Assembly: GCA_965229605.1 (NCBI GenBank)
Contig: OZ245892.1
Location: forward strand, 1,364,001 to 1,428,000
Length of the DNA: 64,000 bases
Direction: 5' to 3'
From: G965229605 sp965229605
GTDB lineage: Bacteria; Pseudomonadota; Alphaproteobacteria; CBDDJK01
Shown here: one piece after another, positions 50,549 to 58,797 of the stretch
How the letters are laid out: every line of letters begins with the position of its first letter
Position numbering within the stretch: the first letter of the stretch is position 1
Notes under the pieces: model-generated
Databases searched by the model: none
What the model was told of the DNA's origin: nothing
The model's input: the letters and a program-made list of their open reading frames with translations, nothing else
Program-made: the position numbers and the translations under genes

Positions 50549-52020
50549 GACCCTGATCCTGCCGGTTTCAAACAGTCGCGTATATGGGCCGCATCATCAA
50601 ACGGCAGAATCTCTGACCCCCGGATTTGTCCTTGCTCATGGCCCTTGCCCGCCACAATCAAGGTCCCGCCAGCAGGCAAATCGCTGATCGCCTGTTCAAT
50701 GGCACTCGCCCGATCCGCAATTTCTTTCGCCCCGGACGCGCTCGCCAGAATTTCTTTACGAATAGCGACCGGGTCCTCATGGCGCGGATTGTCATCGGTA
50801 ATCACAATCTGATCAGAAAGCTCAGAAGCAATCGCTCCCATCCGCGACCGTTTATCAGTATCGCGCTCGCCTCCACAGCCAAAAACCACAGAAAGCTCCC
50901 CCTTGCGGTGGCTCTTTATATCCCCCAAAACCCGCGCCAGCGCATCCGGCGTATGGGCATAATCCACATAAACCTGCCCCCCCTTCGCGGTTGAACCAAT
51001 CAGTTCCAGGCGACCCTTTACCGGGCGAAGGAAAGACAGCCAGTTGCTGATCGTGCTTGCAGGCACCCCGGTTGCAATCGCCAGCCCGGCCGCAATCAGG
51101 ACATTTTCAATTTGAAAATTGCCAATCAGGGGAAGGGTCGCTTCATATTTTTCCCCGTCAATCAACAGTTCGATAGCACTGCCTGTTTCATAGGGAACAA
51201 TCCGCCGGGCGTTAATCCGGCCAGCAGACAGACCACAATCCAGATAAATAAGATTACGCGCCACCGCAATTTCATGAAGCTGTGTAGCTTGCGGGGAATT
51301 TCCATTGACAACAACCGTTGAGCCTTCGGACAGCAGTTCCTTGAAAAGGCGGAATTTTGCGGCCTGATAGGCGGCTTGTGTGCCATGATAATCCAGATGG
51401 TCATGGCTTAGATTGGTGAAGGCAGCCGCCGACAGGGACAAACCATCCAGCCGGTATTGATCCAGCCCGTGGCTGGAGGCTTCAAGGGCCAGAAAGCGGA
51501 CGTCCTGACGATCAAGTTCATCCACGGTTTTATGCAAGGCCACCGGGTCTGGCGAGGTCAGACCAGAAGCAATTTTCTCCAGCTTCGGAATATTCAGGGA
51601 GGTTTCAAGCCCCAAGGTCCCCAGCGACGCGGCCTGAAATCCTGACAATTCCCAGAACTGGCGCAGGAAAGACACGACCGAGCTTTTTCCATTGGTCCCG
51701 GTAACGGCAACCATGGTAGAAGGGGTGCGGGGATAGAATAGAGATGCAAGCCGGGCCAGAGCGCGGCGCGGGTTATCACTGCGAAGCAGCGGAATTTTGG
51801 CAGGAAGTCCGGGCGGGACGGGGGCATCTGTTGCAATCAGAACAGCCGCACAACCTTTTTTAAAGGCCTCTTCAATATAGCGGGTGCCATCGGTTTTCGT
51901 TCCTGAAAGAGCCACAAAAATATCGCCCGGCGTGACCTGACGACTGTCACAGGTGACTCCCGCAAGTCCTTTGGGAAGATCGTTTCTTGTAAACGAGGAG
52001 GCCAGAAAGATTTCTTTCAT
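50545..52020 (-). CDS. murE: UDP-MurNAc-L-Ala-D-Glu--meso-DAP ligase
   Basis: Adds the third stem residue. 491 residues; ATP loop VTGTNGKSSVVSFL, substrate region SSHGLDQYRLDG and SHDHLDYHGT. The motif DNPRHEDP in the C-terminal domain is the signature of meso-diaminopimelate-adding MurE (Lys-type enzymes differ), consistent with a Gram-negative wall and with lysC in the same window. It lies 6 bases after ftsI and overlaps murF by 4. Confidence 0.97.
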   Translation of the reverse strand: MKEIFLASSFTRNDLPKGLAGVTCDSRQVTPGDIFVALSGTKTDGTRYIEEAFKKGCAAVLIATDAPVPPGLPAKIPLLRSDNPRRALARLASLFYPRTPSTMVAVTGTNGKSSVVSFLRQFWELSGFQAASLGTLGLETSLNIPKLEKIASGLTSPDPVALHKTVDELDRQDVRFLALEASSHGLDQYRLDGLSLSAAAFTNLSHDHLDYHGTQAAYQAAKFRLFKELLSEGSTVVVNGNSPQATQLHEIAVARNLIYLDCGLSAGRINARRIVPYETGSAIELLIDGEKYEATLPLIGNFQIENVLIAAGLAIATGVPASTISNWLSFLRPVKGRLELIGSTAKGGQVYVDYAHTPDALARVLGDIKSHRKGELSVVFGCGGERDTDKRSRMGAIASELSDQIVITDDNPRHEDPVAIRKEILASASGAKEIADRASAIEQAISDLPAGGTLIVAGKGHEQGQIRGSEILPFDDAAHIRDCLKPAGSGS

Positions 52021-52026
52021 GGCAGC

Positions 52027-53889
52027 TTACGGGTTTTGCGCTGTGGGGGAGGCGATCAGAGCATCCGGCTTTGGCTGATTTTGAATCGCGGACTGGACAC
52101 CCGGTTCTTCTTGAACATAGGGCGGTATCAGATAAAGGCTGGTGATGGCTTTGACAATCTGGCCAACAATCGGGGCAGCGACCCAGCCGCCGGTTGCCTT
52201 GAACTGGGTTTCTGCGGTCCCTTTCGGCTCATCGAGCAAGGCATAGATCAGATATTGCGGGTCATTCATCGGAAAGGCTCCGACAAATGATGACACCAGC
52301 AACTTGGGATCATAGGCTTTTATAAGCGGGTTATATTTTTCGGCGGTGCCGGTTTTTCCGCCAACCAGATAGCCGGACACATCAGCCCTTTGTCCTGATC
52401 CTTCAAGCACATTGTCGCGCATTAGCTGGCGCATGGTGCGGACGGTTTTTTGGCTGACAACCGGGGTCAAGGCGGGATTTTGACCCCCCGAAGATATTTG
52501 CGTGGCTTTGGGCGAAGAGGCGTTTTTATCCATCCATTCAGAAGCCACCAGCGTTGGGCGACGATAGGCCCCGTCACCAAGAATGGTGCGGATGGCCGCA
52601 ACCAGATTGATCGGGGTGACAGCAATCCCGTGGCCATAGGCAATGGTCATGGCACTGGCCCGGGTCCATCGTTCAGGAACCAAAGGCTGCACACAGCGAC
52701 CGACTTCAAGGGGTTGGCATTCCAGCAGACGGGTGCGTTGAAAGAATGTTTTTTGTGCGCTGGCCCCGGCTTGTTCTGCCATCAGGGCCGATCCGATATT
52801 GGAGGAATGAATAAAAACTTCCCGCACGTTGAGCCAGCGGTTTTCAGGATAATAGTCGTTGATTGTGAAGCGTCCGATGCGCAGAGGCTTTGTGGCATCG
52901 AACTTTTGCTGGAGATGCGCGCCTGTTGAGTCAAGGAACATGGCCGTATTGAGAATTTTGAAAGTTGAGCCCAGTTCAAAGCGGCTATCGACCATATAAT
53001 TATGTAAAATTGGATTGGTGGCGGGTGGCGGGCGATTGGGGTCATAAAAAGGCCAGGAGACCAGCGACAGCACTTCCCCGCTTTTGATATCCATCACCAG
53101 CGCGCCGCCGCCTTTGGCCTGATAGACATGCGCCGCCGCTTCCAGAATAGGGGCCACCCGGTTTTGCAGCCGGGAATCCAGGGTCAGGCGCAATGGGTCT
53201 GTTTTTGATTTCAGCCGCCCGTTATATTTTCGTTCAACCCCGCGCACCCCGTCATCATTATAGTCGGTATAGCCAAGAACATGGCTAAAACGGTTTCCTT
53301 GCGGATAGATGCGGGTTTTTTCATCAACCAGAAAAACCCCCGGCAGGCCCAGCTTGAGGATATCACGCTGTTTATTCGGCGTAAGCTTTCGCGCCAATTC
53401 GACATAATCCAGACGCAACCCTGTCAGTTTTTCATACAGGGCCTGCGCATCATAGTTTGGCAGATGGGGGGCCAGCCGTTCCGCATCATGCGCAATATCC
53501 AGCATGGCACTTGGCTTGGCCGTGAGTTTGCGGGTTTGAATATTATAAGCAAGCAGGTCACCGTTGCGGTCATGGATTTCGCCGCGTCCGTCTTCGCGTG
53601 GCGGGATTTTGGCATAGATTTCCCGGGTTTTTTTAACCAGTGCCGGGTCTTCGTGCGCAGTGATCATCAAGTCCACCAGCCGCCCGCCTATTCCCAGAAA
53701 GGCCAGTGCAACAACCCCGGCCACAAAGATCATGCGCAGACGGGCTGTTTCAAAAATGGCTTGCCGCTGTGCATAGGCATTTTCAACATTGGCTTCAATA
53801 CTGGCCTTCTCAAAGCTTGTACGCGCAAAACGACCCCGCGTAAAATTACCCCGAGAAGAGCGAGAGGGGCGAACGGCATGTCTGGTCAT
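52027..53889 (-). CDS. ftsI: Septal transpeptidase FtsI (PBP3)
   Basis: Class B penicillin-binding protein for septal cross-linking. 620 residues: a basic cytoplasmic tail, one membrane segment (about 53-72, LRMIFVAGVVALAFLGIGG), the pedestal domain, then the transpeptidase with STFK (GSTFKILNTAM), SSN (HSSNIGSALMAEQAG) and KTG (VGGKTGTAEKYNP). The N-terminal tail is longer than in E. coli and rich in Arg/Ser. It lies 12 bases after ftsL. Confidence 0.95.
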   Translation of the reverse strand: MTRHAVRPSRSSRGNFTRGRFARTSFEKASIEANVENAYAQRQAIFETARLRMIFVAGVVALAFLGIGGRLVDLMITAHEDPALVKKTREIYAKIPPREDGRGEIHDRNGDLLAYNIQTRKLTAKPSAMLDIAHDAERLAPHLPNYDAQALYEKLTGLRLDYVELARKLTPNKQRDILKLGLPGVFLVDEKTRIYPQGNRFSHVLGYTDYNDDGVRGVERKYNGRLKSKTDPLRLTLDSRLQNRVAPILEAAAHVYQAKGGGALVMDIKSGEVLSLVSWPFYDPNRPPPATNPILHNYMVDSRFELGSTFKILNTAMFLDSTGAHLQQKFDATKPLRIGRFTINDYYPENRWLNVREVFIHSSNIGSALMAEQAGASAQKTFFQRTRLLECQPLEVGRCVQPLVPERWTRASAMTIAYGHGIAVTPINLVAAIRTILGDGAYRRPTLVASEWMDKNASSPKATQISSGGQNPALTPVVSQKTVRTMRQLMRDNVLEGSGQRADVSGYLVGGKTGTAEKYNPLIKAYDPKLLVSSFVGAFPMNDPQYLIYALLDEPKGTAETQFKATGGWVAAPIVGQIVKAITSLYLIPPYVQEEPGVQSAIQNQPKPDALIASPTAQNP

Positions 53890-53901
53890 AATATCCTCTC
53901 T

Positions 53902-54330
53902 CTACTGACCGGATAAATTGAAATATTGTTGAAGCAGCGAAGAATAAGAGATTGGTCTATTCCCCGGCTGCCAGCTTGACAGATTTTTGCTGATATCTTG
54001 CCCGGCAATATCGTCTCCGTTTGCGCTGCTTTCTGGAAGCTGATTGTCATGAAGATGAAAATTGTAAATCTGCCCGGCGGTGGTCGGGACCAGTTCTGGC
54101 AGCAGATTCTGCGCATGTTTGATAATGCGCTCGGGACGGCTTAAATGCGCCCATTCGGCTTTCAAGGTGCGCAGGGCAACCGTTTCGGACTTGATGGCTT
54201 TATTCAGCTGATCAAGCTCTTTTTCAAGGCTACGGGCTTGCTGGTTAAAGTAAAAGAGCATCAAGCCACTGCCAAGCACCGCAAGCAGAACGGCACTATT
54301 GAGCAAACTGGCAAGGATATTTTTCATCAT
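53902..54330 (-). CDS. ftsL: Cell division protein FtsL
   Basis: Small bitopic divisome protein that activates FtsWI together with FtsQ and FtsB. 142 residues: a membrane segment at about 5-27, then a coiled coil (QQARSLEKELDQLNKAIKSE) and LRTLKAEWAHLSRPERIIKHA, the conserved alphaproteobacterial FtsL pattern. Position between rsmH and ftsI supports the call. The C-terminal 60 residues are disordered and not conserved. Confidence 0.88.
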   Translation of the reverse strand: MMKNILASLLNSAVLLAVLGSGLMLFYFNQQARSLEKELDQLNKAIKSETVALRTLKAEWAHLSRPERIIKHAQNLLPELVPTTAGQIYNFHLHDNQLPESSANGDDIAGQDISKNLSSWQPGNRPISYSSLLQQYFNLSGQ

Positions 54331-54336
54331 TGCCTC

Positions 54337-55329
54337 CTATGCCGCCTGCAGATATTCCATGGCCCGCAACCGTGCCGAGCGGGCACGCGGGTTACGCGCA
54401 ATTTCATCCGCATCCGGCTGCACAGGCTTTGAGGTCAAAAGTCTGAACATCGGGGCTGCATGAGCATTCTGCATCCCTGTTGCCGTCCCTGCCAAAGACG
54501 GCATATGGCGCGAAGGCTGCGGCGGTTGCACCTTTGAGCGGAAGAATTTCTTGACAATCCGGTCTTCAAGCGAATGAAAGGCGATCACCACCAGCCGCCC
54601 GCCGGTTGCCAGATGCTGGCTTGCCTGATCAAGCCCGGCAGAAATTTCTTCAAGCTCCTGGTTGACCGCAATGCGGATAGCCTGAAAGCTGCGGGTTGCC
54701 GGGTCAATTTTGCTTTTATTGGCAGGTGATTTCTTGCCTCCGGTATGCACGGCCGCACGGATAATATCCGCAAGCTCGCTGGTGGTGGTCAGGGGCTGTT
54801 GCTGGCGGGCTTTAACAATCGCGCGGGCAATCCGGCGGGCCTTGCGCTCTTCGCCATAGGTATAAAGAATATGGCTAATTTCCTGTTCAGACAAACGGGC
54901 CAGCAATGCCGCCGCGCTTTCGCTTTTATCACTCTCAGTTCCGTCCATGCGCATATCAAGCGGACCATCCTGCTGGAACGAAAAGCCACGGTTCGCCTGA
55001 TCCAGCTGCGGAGAGGAAACCCCCAGATCAAATAAAGCCCCGTCCAGCCGGTCAATATTCTGATCAGCCAGTTTATGGGCAAGATCACTGAATCGCCCTT
55101 TAATCATCTTGAAACGGTCCGGATAGTCCCGGGCCAGCGCAAGCCCCCGCGCTACAGCCTCGGGATCACGATCAAGCCCGATCACCCGACAGGTGGCAGC
55201 TTCTAAAATCTGACGGCTATGGCCTCCGGCTCCGAAGGTCGCATCCAGATAGACCGCATTATCAAACGGGCGCAGGGCAGAAAGAACCTCGCCAGACATA
55301 ACCGGCTGATGAAGAGGAATATTGATCAT
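54337..55329 (-). CDS. rsmH: 16S rRNA (cytosine1402-N4)-methyltransferase
   Basis: Methylates C1402 in the ribosomal P site. 330 residues; SAM-binding DATFGAGGHSRQIL, DLGVSSPQLDQANRGFSF and FHSLEDRIVKKFF are diagnostic. Formerly called mraW, it is regularly the second gene of dcw clusters. It lies 15 bases after mraZ and 6 bases before ftsL. Confidence 0.97.
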   Translation of the reverse strand: MINIPLHQPVMSGEVLSALRPFDNAVYLDATFGAGGHSRQILEAATCRVIGLDRDPEAVARGLALARDYPDRFKMIKGRFSDLAHKLADQNIDRLDGALFDLGVSSPQLDQANRGFSFQQDGPLDMRMDGTESDKSESAAALLARLSEQEISHILYTYGEERKARRIARAIVKARQQQPLTTTSELADIIRAAVHTGGKKSPANKSKIDPATRSFQAIRIAVNQELEEISAGLDQASQHLATGGRLVVIAFHSLEDRIVKKFFRSKVQPPQPSRHMPSLAGTATGMQNAHAAPMFRLLTSKPVQPDADEIARNPRARSARLRAMEYLQAA

Positions 55330-55344
55330 GACATCCCCTCCCCC

Positions 55345-55890
55345 CTACATTTGAGCCGGAAATTGCAGCTCCATCAAAGCTGCATGGGCGTTTTCAAAAC
55401 GCTCTTTATCGACAGGCTGGAACGAACGCTGGTTATATTTGTCCGGGTCCCATATTTCAAAAACGTCATTGCGCCCGACAAAAAGGCAGGTTTTAGAGAT
55501 TTTGGCATAGTCGCATAACGTCTTGCCCAGCATCACCCGGCCATTTTCATCAATCAGAAAGCGGGTCGAGCCAGAAAAATAAATATCTGTCAGAAACTCC
55601 CGGTGCGGCGAAAACTGCGAGAGACGCGCCATTTTGCGGCGGATATCGTCAAGATAGGCCCGGTCACAGCCTTCAAGCACATCTGGATAGCGCGGGGAGC
55701 GATAAATAAAAATCTGGCGTTCATCGCCTGTGCCTGACGGGCGCACAGCCGCTTGCGGCGCAAATAGACGGCCATTTGTATCTGGCGAAAGCGGCTGAGA
55801 ATCCAGGACCTCTGTACGAAACTGTGCCGGGATTGAGACACGCCCTTTCCCGTCCAATTTATTCTCGTATTGGCCAGCAAACATTACCAT
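55345..55890 (-). CDS. mraZ: Transcriptional regulator MraZ
   Basis: AbrB-fold DNA-binding protein that represses its own dcw promoter. About 181 residues with two MraZ/SpoVT-AbrB repeats: FAGQYENKLDGKGRVSIPAQ and STRFLIDENGRVMLGKTLCDYA. ATG 55890 has AGAGAG just upstream; ATG 55884 is the alternative and ATG 55944 would add an unconserved leader. The C-terminal tail is longer than in E. coli (152 residues). A promoter and repeat box lie upstream. Confidence 0.94.
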   Translation of the reverse strand: MVMFAGQYENKLDGKGRVSIPAQFRTEVLDSQPLSPDTNGRLFAPQAAVRPSGTGDERQIFIYRSPRYPDVLEGCDRAYLDDIRRKMARLSQFSPHREFLTDIYFSGSTRFLIDENGRVMLGKTLCDYAKISKTCLFVGRNDVFEIWDPDKYNQRSFQPVDKERFENAHAALMELQFPAQM

Positions 55891-56001
55891 TGATCTCTCT
55901 ACCTTCTGCTCATTTCGGGGAAATTCTCTTCCCGCGACAGGCACACCCCCAAATAGACACTGGCACTTTTTACCGGCAGCTATTTAGCCCATCCTTTTAT
56001 G

Positions 56002-56030
56002 ATTCTATGTGGAAAAGCGCATAATGTCAA
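56002..56030 (-). promoter_or_regulatory. Sigma70-type promoter of the dcw cluster
   Basis: On the minus strand TTGACA (56025-56030 on plus as tgtcaa) and TAGAAT (56002-56007 as attcta) are separated by exactly 17 bases. The -35 is perfect and the -10 has five of six consensus bases (TATAAT). It lies about 110 bases upstream of mraZ, so transcripts would have a leader of about 105 bases. Confidence 0.75.
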
Positions 56031-56039
56031 TATATTTTA

Positions 56040-56064
56040 TGGGATATTATAGGAATATATGGGA
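56040..56064 (+). promoter_or_regulatory. Candidate MraZ box (TGGGN-like repeats)
   Basis: tggga (56040-56044), tagga (56050-56054) and tggga (56060-56064) are spaced exactly 10 bases apart, the 5-base unit plus 5-base spacer described for E. coli MraZ. The middle unit is degenerate. The repeats read on the strand opposite to mraZ and begin 10 bases beyond the -35 box. Confidence 0.5.
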
Positions 56065-56100
56065 AATTATAGAATCTAAATCCAGATAAAGTCAAAGTAA

Positions 56101-56150
56101 GGGGGCAGGTGGTCCCCACAGGCGGCCCCCTATAGCCCCCTTTTTCGGGG
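56101..56150 (-). terminator. GC-rich hairpins after the histidine kinase gene
   Basis: Between the kinase stop (56195) and the dcw promoter lie nested hairpins: gggggc/gccccc (56101-56106, 56125-56130) with gtgg/ccac inside, and cccc/gggg (56137-56140, 56147-56150). They could end the kinase transcript, but no T-run follows on the minus strand, so this is a weak terminator call. Confidence 0.3.
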
Positions 56151-56194
56151 TAACCGGTCAAACGAAGCAGAGATTTAAAAGAGAAGAAAAACGG

Positions 56195-57559
56195 CTAAAG
56201 CGGAAGCCGCATCCGCACACGCAAGCCGCCAATCGGCGAGTCTTCAAGCGTGATTTGCCCGCCATGGCGGGTGACAATATCCTGGGTGATAGAAAGACCA
56301 AGCCCGGTGCCACCGGTGGCTGGATTGCGCGATTGATCCAGTCTGACAAAAGGCTGAAAGGCCTGTTCACGCAAATCTGCCGGAATACCGGGGCCATCGT
56401 CATCAATCAGAAATTCGATAAATTCCGCCCCGGCACTGATGCGCCGCGATACATAAAAGCGGATATGCTGCGCATGATTTTTGGCATTGGCAATGATATT
56501 ATCCACCGCCCGGCCCAGCGAGATCGGGCGGGCAACCAGAGACAAACTTCCTTCACAATGCGAATCCAGAGTCAATTTTTCATGCTGCCAGCGTTTCACA
56601 ATCCGCTCGGTAAAGCGGGTGAGGTCTATGGGCTGGGCCAGTTCCTCTTCCTCGCCTCTGGCAAAAGCCAGATAGGCCTCAATCATCCCGTCCATCTCAT
56701 GTAAATTTTCAACCATTGCCGATTTTGTTTTCGGGTCCTCCAGAAACTCCAGCTCCAGACGCATCCGGGTCAAGGGCGTGCGCAGGTCATGGCTGACAGC
56801 CGCCAGCATATCTGTGCGCTGCTTGATTTGACGGCGAATACGCTCGCTCATCCGGTTATAGGCCAAAGCGGCTTGCCGGATTTCTGTGGCCCCTTCCAGT
56901 TTGTGATAGCCCTTGTCGTCGCGTCCTTTGCCGAAATTTTCAACCGACTGCGCCAGACGCGCCAATGGCCGGATTTGATTGCGCAGGAACAGGATCGCGA
57001 TAATCAGCAAGATCAGTGACAATCCGATCATCCAGAGAATAAAAATATAGATGGTGGAGCTGAATAGCCGGTTGCCGGGAACCCGAATATCAATCACATC
57101 AGGCCCGCGCTGCACGTAAATATGGACATTTTCGCGATAGGTGCCTGCTTCGATGGAGAAGGGATAGGTCAATCGCTGCGCGAGGGCTCTTTGCAGCACA
57201 TCAAAAACCATTGATTCCGGGCGCAGGGGTGCCAAAAAGAGGGTATCGCGTATCCGCGGTTCCGGCAGCACGGCCCCGGGGAAAATTTGCACAGACCGGA
57301 ACTGGGCAAGCGATTTGGCCCGCGCAATCAGGCGGTCCTCCTGATCCGGCATATGGGCCATCTGATCAAGCAGAAAGGCGATTTCCCCCGCCAGGGTGAT
57401 CGATAGCCGCCAGGAAATACGCTCCCAATGGCGGTCAAGAAAAATCCATGCCGACACCAGTTGCAAGATAATCAGCGGTGTGACCAGAATCATCAAGGAC
57501 CGGCCAAAAAGGGTTTTGGGCAAAAAGCGTTTAAGCGGGCGTTTGATCGGGTTGCGCAT
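56195..57559 (-). CDS. EnvZ-like sensor histidine kinase
   Basis: 454 residues from ATG 57559. Two membrane segments (about 19-40 and 163-186) enclose a periplasmic domain of about 120 residues. A HAMP domain (RNQIRPLARLAQSVENFGKG), the HisKA box AVSHDLRTPLTRMRLELEFL with the phospho-His, and HATPase with DNIIANAKNHAQ, DDDGPGIP and GGTGLGLSITQDIV follow. The layout matches EnvZ/RstB-like kinases. No response regulator is adjacent: upstream is the Smr gene, downstream the dcw cluster. Confidence 0.9.
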   Translation of the reverse strand: MRNPIKRPLKRFLPKTLFGRSLMILVTPLIILQLVSAWIFLDRHWERISWRLSITLAGEIAFLLDQMAHMPDQEDRLIARAKSLAQFRSVQIFPGAVLPEPRIRDTLFLAPLRPESMVFDVLQRALAQRLTYPFSIEAGTYRENVHIYVQRGPDVIDIRVPGNRLFSSTIYIFILWMIGLSLILLIIAILFLRNQIRPLARLAQSVENFGKGRDDKGYHKLEGATEIRQAALAYNRMSERIRRQIKQRTDMLAAVSHDLRTPLTRMRLELEFLEDPKTKSAMVENLHEMDGMIEAYLAFARGEEEELAQPIDLTRFTERIVKRWQHEKLTLDSHCEGSLSLVARPISLGRAVDNIIANAKNHAQHIRFYVSRRISAGAEFIEFLIDDDGPGIPADLREQAFQPFVRLDQSRNPATGGTGLGLSITQDIVTRHGGQITLEDSPIGGLRVRMRLPL

Positions 57560-57575
57560 GGGTGAAAAAATTTCT

Positions 57576-58205
57576 CTAAGATAAAGGACCAACGGCTGGC
57601 CCACGCCCACTCCCGCGCCTGCACCGGCGCAGCACAACAAGAAAGGCCCCGTCTCCGCCAAATTGCGGCGGGGCAAAGTCAAAGGCAAGAATATGATCGC
57701 GGATATGCTGGCGATTAAGCCAATCGGGCAGTCCGTCGCGCAAAACCCCGCGCCCTTTGCCAGTCACAATCAAAACCACGCGATAATCTTTTGCCCGTGC
57801 CATGCGGATAAACTGATCAATCGCATGATAGGCCTGGCTTCTGTTCATCCCGTGTAAGTCAATCGAGGCTTCCGGGGGTTGCTTGCCCCGCGCAAGCTCT
57901 CTGGCCCGGCGGCGGTCAAGGCCGGTGACAAATCCTTTTGATAAAAACGGCGTCACCGGCGCCTGATTTATCTTCTGGCTCTGGCCCGGATTCGGACTCT
58001 GAATTGACTTCGGGCTTTTAACTTTTGCGCGTGCCACCTTGCCAGATTGAACATGATCTATGGGCTCCGCATTCGGGAGTCTATTTTGAACCCGCTCCCT
58101 TGCCAACCGCTCTTTCACAAATAAAGGCCGACTGCGCGCTTTAAACTGCTGCCATAATGCATAGCCATCGTCTTGACTATCTGCCCCGTTGCGGTGCCGC
58201 GTCAT
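57576..58205 (-). CDS. Smr-domain protein (DNA endonuclease SmrA-like)
   Basis: 209 residues from ATG 58205; a longer open frame upstream is not Smr-like. The N-terminal half is basic and low in conservation. The C-terminal Smr domain shows DLHGMNRSQAYHAIDQFI and VLIVTGKGRGVLRDGLPDWL. Smr domains cut DNA or mRNA (SmrA/SmrB); which substrate is used here is unknown. In alphaproteobacteria this gene often follows mltA, which is not in the window. It lies 16 bases before the kinase gene. Confidence 0.88.
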   Translation of the reverse strand: MTRHRNGADSQDDGYALWQQFKARSRPLFVKERLARERVQNRLPNAEPIDHVQSGKVARAKVKSPKSIQSPNPGQSQKINQAPVTPFLSKGFVTGLDRRRARELARGKQPPEASIDLHGMNRSQAYHAIDQFIRMARAKDYRVVLIVTGKGRGVLRDGLPDWLNRQHIRDHILAFDFAPPQFGGDGAFLVVLRRCRRGSGRGPAVGPLS

Positions 58206-58317
58206 TTTCTGTATCCATCCTTTTTGAACCAAACCCGAAAGTAAGACAGATGTGCGCTGGTGACAAGACATCAGAATCAATCCTCTCACATAAAGCCCCC
58301 ATCTGCAGGAGCAAAAA

Positions 58318-58683
58318 ATTTCAGAGCTATTTGACAGTCTGCGCGAACTCATAAGCCGCCCGCCCCTGTGGCTCTATCTTTGCGCCGGAATCGCAGGCAC
58401 TCTAAGCTGGCGAGTCATCGGCGTGGCCCTTAGCGGAAAAATCGACGAAAGCTCCCCAACCTTTCAATGGATCACCGCTGTATCCTATGCCATGGTTGCC
58501 GCCCTGCTGGTGCGCGTGGTGCTGCTGCCAGCAGGCGAAAGCGGAACAGTCCTCACCTTCGCCGTGCGCGGTACAGCCTTTGCCTGTGCGCTGCTCGCCT
58601 GGTTCTTCCTGAAAAAATCCATCATCTGGGGACTGGTGTCCGGCGCGCTCAGCTATACATTGCTCAGCCTGTTTTTTCTCTAA
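58318..58683 (+). CDS. AzlD-family membrane protein with probable ATT start
   Basis: 121 residues if translation starts at ATT 58318. The reading frame after TAA 58291 has no ATG, GTG or TTG before the GTG at 58423, yet it codes for conserved AzlD sequence from the first helix (WLYLCAGIAGTLSWRVIGVA) on. AGGAG lies six bases before the ATT, ideal spacing. The GTG start would remove about 35 residues including that helix. AzlD is the small partner of AzlC, an exporter of branched-chain amino acids; azlC is not within the window. Four hydrophobic segments. Confidence 0.7.
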   Translation: MSELFDSLRELISRPPLWLYLCAGIAGTLSWRVIGVALSGKIDESSPTFQWITAVSYAMVAALLVRVVLLPAGESGTVLTFAVRGTAFACALLAWFFLKKSIIWGLVSGALSYTLLSLFFL

Positions 58684-58707
58684 ACGCTTGTGCTCTAAAT
58701 GCTTGCA
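58678..58707. repeat. 15-bp imperfect tandem repeat at the azlD stop
   Basis: ctctaaacgcttgtg (58678-58692) and ctctaaatgcttgca (58693-58707) agree at 12 of 15 bases. The first copy contains the azlD stop codon (TAA 58681-58683). Confidence 0.7.
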
Positions 58708-58797
58708 CTCGAAGCCATAACTGAATATTCACCTATACATCAAACAGCCTGCGCATCTGTCGGGCTTTCATGCTAAATATAGTGGAAATAACTTACC

